Source: Ligustrum vulgare (taxonomy: Eukaryota; Streptophyta; Magnoliopsida; Lamiales; Oleaceae). From it: 64,000 nt of DNA. Each line of letters begins with the position of its first letter. Position 1 is the stretch's first letter. Positions 48,831 through 58,133 of this stretch are shown in pieces. Made by a program: the position numbers and the translations under genes. The notes beneath the pieces are model-generated. The model was not told the DNA's origin. It ran no database searches and worked only from the letters and a program-made list of their open reading frames with translations. The stretch lies in NCBI GenBank assembly GCA_963555705.1, contig OY743170.1, forward strand, positions 31,695,362-31,759,361, in the 5' to 3' direction.

Positions 48831-49993
48831 TAGATGCATTAGGTTAAACCAAATTTGACCTGCTAAAAGGGCCGACCATGATACATGTACCAATAGAAAC
48901 TCTTTTGAGCCTTAGCTTTTCCTTAAAATTTTGATGCCACGCTACAAGCCAAGAAATACCCTTTCTTTCACATTGTCTCTGTTTTGAATCCATAGAGAAG
49001 GGATTCGCAAACTTTTGTTGATTAAGGATCGTGCTGTAGTTTAAGTCTAAGAAGTTGCAATGGTTTTCTTGTGTTAGACGATGGTTGTGTAATGGACTGA
49101 ATTTAGGGGAATGTAATTCTATCTCAAGCCAATTGGTGACTGCGTAATGATTTGAACAAAAGAGAAAAAGTTGCAGTCTGTACTCGGAAAAAAAACTGAA
49201 AGAGAAAAAGCAATGAAAAGGAAGTTTAGTCATGAAAATTAATAGTTGAGGATGTCAAACACTCAACTTGTGAAAAGAAGAAGAAGAAGAAGAGATTCAA
49301 GTGTGAACAAAGTTGGGTAGCGGGAAACAATGAAGTTCATATTAAGGGGTGAAGGAAGTAATGTCATTGTGAATTGACTTGGTTTGCGAAATTCCTTCTG
49401 GACTCAACCTAAATAAGTCATTTTATCCTACCTGGCCTGAAGCCCCGCTATAACCAAATAAAGACCATTACTTTGCACTTGTGTTATTGTTGGCTCCGGT
49501 TATGACATTTGAGCAGTCTGTGGTAATAGATTCTCCATGCAGTGAGTTGAGTGAAAATTCTCACCCTTATACACTTTGTGCGAAGAGAGAAATATCTAGT
49601 GAGGGTGTTAACTCCCATTACATATGCTTATGAGTGGTTTGAATTGCTTGGTCTATATTCTGTGCTTACAAGTTGGCCAAAAACTAACACCCATGTAGTA
49701 AATCATTGATAGAGGTTAAGAGAGAACTCACGAGAGGTGGGAGGATACAAGCCACATTGGGAAATGAATTGGGCCGGGGGTATTGATTTTCAGTTCTGTT
49801 CAGAGGATATTGGATGATGCATCTCTTGCACACACTAACACACTCCGGTTATGCAATTGAATTTTCATGCTAAAAGGGAAGTGGACTATAACCTTGACCT
49901 TCCGATTGTAAGTCTATCTTTTTGTTTGAGTTATGTTTCTTTCCTTTCACAACATTATTCGAGGACGAACAATGGCTTAAGTGTGGGGGGATT
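48831..49993 (+). other. Non-coding 3' region of the inner gypsy element, second part, with polypurine tract
   Basis: No gene is seen, and the 129-codon minus ORF at 48844-49233 has no recognisable domain. The end carries CGAGGACGAACAATGG and then GTGTGGGGGGATT directly before the 3' LTR (49958-49993), the plus-strand priming tract. A GAAGAAGAAGAAG run lies at about 49275-49292. Confidence 0.8.
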
Positions 49994-50562
49994 TGATAAG
50001 TGCTTTATTAGCATATATTTAATTCACTTATTATCTTATTTTGTTATTAGTTTGATCCTATTGAAGCATCATTTAATGCATTTTCATTTATTGTGTTATA
50101 CAGGATTGCAAAGAACAAAAAGGAAGGAAACAGGACCAAAGAAATACAAAAAATCAAGAAGTAAACTTCAAGGACATAATCAAAGGGCTCCAAATCAATA
50201 ATCGCATGTGGAAGAAGATTAGATGCAAAAATTATGGTCAAATAAGGTTTGGGGTGAAGTTGGAAATCAAAAAGCCAAAAAGATTGTGATCTAGAATTTA
50301 AGTCAGAGATTAAAGCTCAATTTTTTCATATAAGACTTTCGAATTTGGGAAGATCTATTTCACAAATAATTGTATATATTTGAGTTTTCTTTCCAACGCA
50401 ACTTGAATCACCACAATCAGACTTCGGGAGAGAAAGTTATGACCAAAACATCGAACACATGCGCTTCTCGGCAGAAATGCACTTACGGCCGTAAATGGTA
50501 AAGTTACGGTCGTAACTTCCAAATTTCAAAAAATTTCAGTAGCTTACTTAAGGCCGTAATAA
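49994..50562 (+). repeat. Truncated 3' LTR of the inner gypsy element
   Basis: 569 bp corresponding to 42455-43023 with a few base changes. It stops inside the palindrome cluster at ...CCGTAATAAGGA, where it joins LTR B of the outer element. Confidence 0.93.
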
Positions 50563-51887
50563 GGAGAATTATTTCGTTTTCAAATACGATTGTAAAGTAG
50601 TTGGGATTTACGATTTCACCTAATCAATTAAATTAATTCCAATTCCAATTTTATTTCCTGAATATGCATTCGGTCGAATTCACTAATTTAAATTGAAATT
50701 CCTCTCTCGATTTTAAATCAACTCTACCTAAATAAGTCAACCATGTATCTCTATAGCGGGTATGAATATTCCTTATCTAAATGCATTACATTCAAGAATT
50801 CACACACGACCGCAATAATTACAAGAGTATATCTCTATCTCTCGTTCAATTACCGGATTTATTACCTAAATCTATGTTATTAACTCATCTCTCAGATAAT
50901 GGAAATAACGCATAAATCATGAATAAGCGACCAGTTCATTCACACATTAAACGCAATAATAAATCAACACATGCATTAAAGCGTTAAAATAAGGAATATG
51001 GAATTAAAATAATTAATTAGACTTCATCGTTCATCCCAACATCAAATTTAGCTACACATCATATTTAAATAACAAAAATAAAATATAATGACGTTCATTG
51101 AAAATAACAACGAAGAATGGAAAGATTGCACCAATTATCAATTCTTCAAGTATCTTCAATTCACGCCCCTCTGCAATGCTTGAATCTCCAAGAATTTGAA
51201 TTAAAATATCTGTTGTGGCTCGTTCTATGGAGAGGCAAAGGTCTTTATTTCGTGCCTCATGTTTTGTATATATAGGTTTTAGGGAAAACCTACGTCTAAA
51301 AGAGAGAATTCTGTTGAAAATCGAGAGAAAAAGCCCACATTTGGCCCAGCCGGAAAGCCAAGCGATCGCGTGGTATAAAACCTTGCGATCACGTTGACAT
51401 GGGTAAAACTTTCTGTTGAAAAATTCGAGGCACCTCGTGATCACGTGGTAGAAATCCCGCGATCACGAGGAAGGATGTTGCAATGCAATTTTCCATCTTT
51501 TTCCGGTTGTGTAAGTTGGTCCCTGACTTTTAATTGCACCTTCAATTCTCAACTTCCAATTGTTGCAATTTAGTCCCCAAACTTTATCTTCTTCTCGATT
51601 TGCCCATTTAAGCTCTCAATTCCTTCACTTGGGTCCTTCAACCTCTGATTTGTTCACTTGAGCACCATGAACCTTCCAGGTTGACGTTATAAACTCCTCA
51701 CTTGTCCAATTTTGCTCCAATTAGCAATCCAATTATGCGTTTTTCCCATTGATTTCATCATTCTTCATCTTTTGGGATATTTTCTGAAAAATAAACGGTA
51801 AACACAAATTAAAAAGCAAATATTCCTAAACGACAACAATTACACCTAATTTAGACATACAAATAAGTGTATAAAATACACTTATCA
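50563..51887 (-). repeat. LTR B (5' LTR) of the outer gypsy element, truncated
   Basis: 1325 bp matching 35788-37113 of LTR A with few differences. The 206 bp nearest the primer-binding site are missing. It ends ACTTATCA followed by the TSD CTTGA. Confidence 0.93.
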
Positions 51888-51892
51888 CTTGA

Positions 51893-53760
51893 CTTAGATT
51901 CCAATATAAGTGTAGAATCCAAGGACATTGATTTCTTTGAGAATTCATTAAGCATTGGTGAGATTCCTCAAACTCATTTGAAAAATCAAGAAGAGATTCC
52001 AACTTCTAGAGAACTGCTAGAAACATCCTTAAAAGATGTTATTGAGTCTAGTGAATCTCGAAAAAGTAAGAGAGCCCACAAAGAAAATGTGTTTAGACCA
52101 GATTAGATTGATTTTTAACGAATTATCCTATGCTTGATAGAAGGGAATAGAAAGAACATTGTAACAACAATCTCATATGTTCTTCAAGTTGAAAGTCATC
52201 CTAAAACCTATACAGAGGTTATGATCTCTAGAGATAACTTACTTATAAAGATGCTACAAATGATGAAATGGATTCTATAATTTTTAACAATACTTGGGAA
52301 ATTATTGACCCACCGACAAGATCAAAATCATCTATTGCAAATGGGTATTTCGTAAAAAAATATATGATATTGATGGTTCAATCCAAGCTTTCAAAGCACG
52401 GTAGGTGGTAAAATGAAGGAATTGATTACTTTGACAATTTGCTCATTTAGAAAGAATTACATCCATTAGGATTTTATATGCATTGGCATTCATTTATAAC
52501 TTGTGTGTTCATCAAATGATTGTAAAAACTGCATTTTTGAATGCAGACTTAGACGAAGAGGTTTGTATGGAACAATTGAAATGTTTCATATTACCCAAAA
52601 ATGAGAATAAAAAATGTAGATTAATTAAGTCTCTATATCACTTAAAAAAAGCACCTAAAACATTGCATGAGAAATTTGATAATGATTTCGCATATTTAGT
52701 TTTTGTGCATAACACTGTTAATAAAAGCTTAATAAAGCTTGCATGCTAAAACTTATGAAAATGATGGAAGGGTCATTGCACATCTTGAATATGCATCTGC
52801 AATAGGTAGTCTTTTGTATGTGGTCCATTATATAAGACCATTTATTAGAGATGGCAAAAAAATCCAACTCGAATGGGGAGAAAAAAACCTGCCCCGCCGA
52901 CACGCGGGGTAGGTTTGGCTGTCCAGCCCCGAACCCACCCTGATTAAATTAAATAATAAAAAAATAAGGAAAAAAATACTAAAAAGAAAAAAAAAAACTG
53001 GAAAAAAATTAAACTGGGTGACGGGGTGACCCACAACGGACTCATACCCGACCCGCCCCAAAATTCGCGAGACAGGTGGCGGATTTGAGTTTAAAAAAAT
53101 TTCGCGAGGCGGGGCTGGTTCGGAGAGGCCCGACCTAAACCCGCTATGTTGCCATCACTACCAGATATTGCATTTGCCTTGAGTAAACTTAGCAGATTTA
53201 CAAATAAACTCAAGTATCGAATATTGGAAATGATTGAAAGAGCTATTGGTTACCTAAAAAGACAAAAAACTTTGGAATACAATATTCTTATATTTTGGAT
53301 ATCATAGAAGGATATACCAATTTCATTTGAATATTAAGTGTGAGTGAAAATAAATTTACTTCTGATTGGTTATTTATTGTTGGTGAATGTGCTATTTCTT
53401 GAAGATCTAAGAATCATATGTGCATTACACACTCAACCATGGAACTCGAGTTTGTAGAATTGATAGAAATCTTGAAAGAAGGGGAGTGGCTTCAGAATCT
53501 TTTATATGAGATTCCATTAGATATTGAAGATAGTTCCGTACTACGTAATAATAGAGCTATTTTAGCTAGAGCCGATAGTGACGTTTATAATAGAAGTCTA
53601 GACATATGAGTTGAAGACATGACTATATCATAAATTTAATAAAAATTGGAATAATTTCTCTTACACTTGTAAGATCAAGCAAGAATTTGACAGATCTATT
53701 AACAAAATCACTTACTAATTAAGAATTAGTAAGATTAGTGTCAATTAGGAAGGGGTTAAA
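51893..53760 (+). pseudogene. Copia-2 reverse transcriptase and RNase H, heavily decayed
   Basis: The sequence continues the copia frame cut at 35581 (LDSNISVESKDIDFFEN). RT remnants are KWVFRKKIYD and then CVHQMIVKTAFLNADLDEEV (52483-52600), but the YVDD region is not recognisable. RNase H remnants are DIAFALSKLSRFTNK (after 53161) and DLLTKSLTN (near 53695-53725). Many stops and frameshifts occur throughout, and a 315-bp hAT MITE interrupts it at 52846. It is clearly older than the gypsy elements inside it. Confidence 0.85.
52846..53160. mobile_element. hAT-type MITE, 315 bp, in Copia-2 RNase H
   Basis: The ends are TAGAGATGGCAA and, reverse complemented, TAGTGATGGCAA. The flanks are CCATTTAT (52838-52845) and CCAGATAT (53161-53168), an 8-bp TSD with two changes. 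The copia frame (RPDIAFAL) is restored if the insert and one copy are removed. It is GC-rich near both ends (CCCCGCC, GGCGGGG), unlike its surroundings. Confidence 0.85.
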
Positions 53761-54996
53761 CTACTCAATTAAAATCTACCAAAGACGGCAATCCTACATG
53801 TCATTGCGAAGTGAGTAATCCATGGTTCAAAGGGTAATAAAAGTTATTCAACATGTGGATTGATTTCAACTATTATAATTTTTGGTTACAAAGTAGAGGG
53901 TTGAATTTATATTCTTAATGGAATTCAATAAGTAGTACAAGTGTCTTTAAAAGTAACAAATATACTATAAGAATTTCACATACATAAATTTAGAAGTGGT
54001 GCTGCTTTAAAGAAAATTGGAGTTACTTTCTGAAGGGTTTATGAATTTGGATGGAAACAAGGTCTTTAATGCGTCAAAATAAATTTGTGTGAAACATATT
54101 GAGTTAGAATGTTTACGTATGTAAAGTCGTCGATATTGTCACAAGGAATAACAGGTTCAAAGTCAAGGCTACCCATATTTTCAATAATACTTTGTAATGT
54201 TTACACTAACATAATGTTAAAATTGAATATTACTTTATTTTATGCATTACATAGTTTTAAACCTGAGTTGCTTTATATATATTTGAATAAGCGAGGATTG
54301 TTGTATAAATATACTAATAAAAGAAATGAATTCAAAAAAAGGTGAAAATTTGGTATAAGCAGCAACCCAGACCAAAAGTCAGGCAATAGTGTGACTATAC
54401 ACACTGATCCAGGGGCCATACGGAATGAATTGGGCGGCTGCCTAGATTAGTCTGGCCAAATTTCACCAACTGATAGACTAGTGTATATTTCAAAAAATGG
54501 TGTTTTTCACCAAATTTGTCTTTTCTTGATGATTTCAACACCATTTCGTGATGCCTCATGGAGAACTATAAATACATGATATGTTTCACATATTAAATGC
54601 AATTTTATCATCAAGTTATTGACATATTATTCATATTTGATCCCCAAAACTAAGCCTAAGTTTGGTTAACTTATTATAAAAAAAAATTATGAACATATTT
54701 CTCCAAATCATTTTTCAACCACACATTTCTCCAAACCACTCTTCAATCAGATGTTTACCTCAAAACATCACATTCTTTATTTAGAAACATTTCTTTTTAA
54801 CCAAATAGAGGCTAAGATTTTCATAAGCTATTGTTGTTCCTTCCTTTTTTTTTTTTTTTTTGTACTTCACTTGTACTTGTGCAATCCGATTTGAGACTTG
54901 TAAATCCATCAAAGTTATTTGCTAGAAGACCCTTAAATATCTAATTCATGAAATGGATACAACGCTTGTAGAACATCACTCTATATGATACAAGTT
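53761..54996 (+). repeat. Copia-2 3' region and right LTR, cut by the CACTA element
   Basis: There is no coding sequence after the RNase H end. The right part (54914-54996) matches the left LTR remnant at 32444-32530 and stops at ...GATACAAGTT, where CACTA begins. A Harbinger-like MITE (54654-54812) lies inside. The exact start of this LTR was not determined. A T-run is at 54846-54861. Confidence 0.55.
54654..54812. mobile_element. PIF/Harbinger-like MITE, 159 bp, TSD TAA
   Basis: It begins GCCTAAGTTTGGTTAA and ends TTAACCAAATAGAGGC, which are inverted terminal repeats. TAA flanks both sides (54651-54653 and 54813-54815). The interior (ATTTCTCCAAATCATTTTTC) resembles that of the MITE at 30317-30487. 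Confidence 0.85.
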
Positions 54997-55400
54997 CACT
55001 ACAAGAAAATTTTGTTTTCCCCACAAATAATGCGCATACAAAATGAGTTTTGTATGAAAATAGTGCATTTCCCCTCAAATTGAGACTTTGTAGGTATTTA
55101 TTAGAAACTTTTGTTTTTCCTACAAATAATGCACATACAAAATAAGATTTGTAGGTAAAGATTATTTTTCTTCGCAAAATAAAATTTTGTAGGGGCAAAA
55201 AATTGACTCCAAAAATATGTATTCTTAGCCTACACAATTCCACCTATAAAATGAGATTTGTAGGCGGAATTAAAGTTTCTCAGAAAAATAATTTTTGTTG
55301 GAATATAATTTCGCCTACAAAACTTTAGAAGACAATTTTTAATTCGTAACGTGAGTTTACTTTACCCTACAATTTTTATTGTAGAATTATTTTTTGTTAG
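54997..55400. repeat. CACTA subterminal repeats
   Basis: Variants of ACAAAATGAGATTTGTAGG and CCCTACAAATAATGC occur in both orientations (for example near 55035, 55060, 55120, 55140, 55180, 55240 and 55310). Such arrays are known as binding sites for the accessory CACTA protein. Confidence 0.75.
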
Positions 55401-56337
55401 ACAGTTTCAATAATAATTCATTGATTTATTGTTATTTTGGCAAATAAGTTTGCGCTTCAAAGCGGAGATCGACCTTCCTGATCAGGTCATAAAATTTCTT
55501 GTGGGGAATTCACTTTTCCTAGCAAAACGAGGATTGATAAGGCTAACAGTAAAAATTACAGGATTTTGTCGCTACAAACATATCTTTTTCGAACAAAAAA
55601 TTTTTTGGGGGTAAGATAATAATTAAAGAAAAATCGCATTTTTTTTAATTTCCCTACAAAATTTATTTTGATAGAAAAAAATATAATTAAAAAAATATCA
55701 AAACTTAATCTAACTTTTTTATTTGAAAAAAAAAAAAAACATAAAAACTAAAAATTTCCCACTAAAAATTTATCACTTTCCCTCCCTCCAATCACTTTGC
55801 CCTAGAAGACTAGCTGCCCAACCCTGTTTATCTCGTAATTTTGCAGTATCTCACCCTGTTTCTCTCGTTAATTCGCAGTATCTTCGCAGTCTCTCAACCT
55901 GTTTCTCTCGTTATTTCCCAGTCTCTCACCGTGAAGTTTCCCACAAGTTACCGACCGTGAATTCATCTCTACCATTCCCGAGTGTCAAGCAATTGCCCAA
56001 GATTTCTCGCCTTGCAATCGTGAATTCAGGTTCATATCTTCCTTATCCTTCATCTTCGAATAATAATTATGAAATTGTTTACGAGAATTTGTCATTTCTT
56101 GGCTGAAATTGTTGGAATTAAAACTGGGTTAGAGATAATAAACATGATGGGTTATAATTTCTTGGCCAAATTTGTTGATTTTTGTTATATGGGTTTCTAC
56201 AAATCGTGGCTGCATTTCTGTAAATCATGGCTGCATATGAGATTAATTAGTTTTTAGATGTTTTTTGTTGTAAATTGTTGCTTCCAGTTTGTACAATTTC
56301 AATTAAAGTTTTAACTATAGCCATAAATTTTTGGTTT
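55401..56337. other. CACTA 5' region, no recognised gene
   Basis: The 127-codon plus ORF at 55723-56106 is Ser/Pro/Leu-rich and includes a repeated CTCGTTAATTCGCAGTATC-like unit. It has no recognisable domain and is more likely leader sequence than a gene. Confidence 0.4.
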
Positions 56338-56785
56338 GCCTTCACTGCCTAAGGTGTATGTTCAGAGTCGAGATTTCTGGTTTGCATAAGGTGTATGTTC
56401 AATTTCAATTGCTAACTCAAATTCAAGATTTTTGCTTTCATTGCCTAAGGTGTATGTTCAATTTCAATTTCAAAATCAAACTCAAGATTTATGCTTTCAC
56501 TGCCTAAGGTGTTATATTCAATTTCAATTTCAAAATCAGATTGAAGATTTATGCTTTTACTTCCTAAGGTGTATGTTCAATTTCAATTTCAAAATCGAAC
56601 TCAAGATTTATGCTTTCTGCCTAAGGTCTGCTTTTACTCTGCTTTCACTGCCTAAGGTGTTATATTCAATTTCAATTTCAAAATCAGATTGAAGATTTAT
56701 GCTTTCACTGCCTAAGGTGTATGTTCAATTTCAGTTGCAAGATTTATGCTTTGCTTTCACTGCCTAAGGTGTATGTTCAAACTCA
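56338..56785. repeat. 60-bp minisatellite in the CACTA 5' region, about seven imperfect copies
   Basis: Units are built on CTTTCACTGCCTAAGGTGTA, then TGTTCAATTTCAATTTC and AAGATTTATG. Copy starts lie near 56341, 56437, 56497, 56555, 56643, 56703 and 56755, with indels. The plus ORF at 56432-56692 (repeating FQFQNQ and DLCFH/YAF) is a by-product of the array. Confidence 0.9.
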
Positions 56786-58133
56786 AATATCAAGCATTAA
56801 ACTAAGCAAGAATGAAAAGATAATGTTGAAAGGTAACTCAACAATAAGTAAAAAAAAATTGACAAAAAACATTAATGAATTCAAGAAAAATCAAGAACTC
56901 GAAACTCGGAGAATCTTCAATAAAAGAAATTTTATTTTATAATCAAATTGTATGTAAAAAATGAATGGCAAATACTCCTTTTATAGGAGAAATACCCAAG
57001 ATTCCTAATTAGTATCAAATTAGAAAACTAAATATGAAAAGAAAGCAAATAAAGTTATGAAATCTATTAAAACTAGGAAACTAATTATATTTAAACTTAA
57101 AAGCTAAATTTGAGGCCCTTCCCATTGGATTTTCGAAAATTCAGCGGTGCCAATGGATGTCCATTGGTATGCTATAGAACTCTTCGTGCTTGACAGTATA
57201 TTTAAATTTCAACCCGATCCAACGGTCGGATCAAAAGTTATGTTCGTTTCAAGATTGGTCAACAAAATATGATCTACATCAAAAATAAATAAAAATTGAC
57301 AGCTTGTATTGTTTTGGTGAATGCTTTGATGTGTGTGTATATTATTAGCTATTTATAATCTTTTTTAACTTCAATTTATCTTTAAGCATAGTTAAGTAAT
57401 ATTACCCCAAAATGTTGAGTAATATTGCCTTTCATTTTTAATGTAATTTACTTCCATCTCAATCTTTAAGCATAGTTAAGTGTATTGTTTCTCCATTGAA
57501 TAAATATTTTTGATTATTATATCAAATATCTTTTAGGGGCTGTAGAAAGTGCATTGGATTGCAGAGCTTCCTTCAATTCAAATTGTAACATGGTAAGTTC
57601 ATATAATTTAAGTATTGCATCAATAATATGTGTGATAGTAATCATCGTTATATCTTTGCACCAAAATCTTTCATCATGTTATTAACATGTGGTTTTATTT
57701 CAGTGAATGCTTTGATGTATATATATTACTACCTATTATAGTCATTTTTTAACTTTAATTTATCTTTAATCATAGTTAACTAATCAAATTTATAAATTTT
57801 ATACATTAAACTTCATATCAAATTTATGTACATTGGTTAAACTCAACTTTAAAATCAAGAATAGGTTAGAAAGTGCCCCGTAGAGGGCCATTTACGCGTC
57901 CAGATTTCAGTCCAAAATGTTGAGTATTACAGCTTATCATTTTTTAGTTGTTTACTTCCATCTCAATCTAAGAACTGAACAATTTTATAATAAAAATTAA
58001 TCGTTAAAAAAAATTAACGAATAAATTTACCTTGTTATTGAATGTCATATATTAATGTTCATGATAAATATATGGTGGCATAAAGTCTTATGTTTTATAT
58101 ATCATTTTTAGGGTTAACTATAATAATTATAGC
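56786..58133. other. CACTA leader or intron region upstream of tnp2, no gene
   Basis: AT-rich and without an ORF of note apart from short chance frames. It contains the duplicated blocks at 57319-57975. A CGATCCAACGGTCGGATC palindrome lies near 57213-57230. Confidence 0.45.
57319..57975. repeat. Direct repeat of two blocks in the CACTA 5' region
   Basis: The block GTGAATGCTTTGATGTGTGT to AGTTAAGTAAT (57319-57402) recurs at 57704-57785. A following block, CCAAAATGTTGAGTA to TTACTTCCATCTCAATCT (57407-57465), recurs at 57911-57969. A segmental duplication followed by drift would explain this. Confidence 0.7.

Larger units (their letters stand above)
42455..50562 (+). mobile_element. Inner gypsy element (gag-protease only), plus strand, truncated on the right
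   Basis: The 5' LTR (42455-44064) is followed by a tRNA-Asp-type primer-binding site, a gag-protease frame, 3.4 kb without pol (which includes a 1.4-kb solo LTR) and the first 569 bp of a 3' LTR (49994-50562). A GTGTGGGGGGATT purine tract precedes the 3' LTR. It inserted into the gag of the outer element, in the opposite orientation. The remaining 3' LTR and the flanking target copy are gone, deleted together with the start of the outer gag and part of LTR B. The junction is at 50562/50563. Confidence 0.93.
35582..51887 (-). mobile_element. Outer gypsy element (gag-protease only), minus strand, TSD CTTGA
   Basis: A 16.3-kb insertion lies in the Copia-2 pol gene. CTTGA occurs exactly at 35577-35581 and 51888-51892, and the copia reading frame rejoins across it. 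LTR A (35582-37113) is the minus-strand 3' LTR, with a GTTTGGGGGTATT purine tract next to it. LTR B (50563-51887) is the 5' LTR, missing its last 206 bp. Internal coding is gag and protease only (40278-42454). The 3.2 kb between protease and the 3' LTR has no RT, RNase H or integrase. Gag is interrupted by the inner gypsy element at 42455. The protease type and non-coding signature fit the Athila/Tat side of Ty3/gypsy. Confidence 0.93.

Noticed and set aside
35582..51887. One large bidirectional element with gag genes on both strands
   Set aside because: Two sets of LTRs, purine tracts and the interruption of one gag by the start of the other LTR show two nested elements.
56432..56692. Repetitive 86-codon ORF in the CACTA leader
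   Set aside because: It is produced by the 60-bp minisatellite and has no start context or domain.
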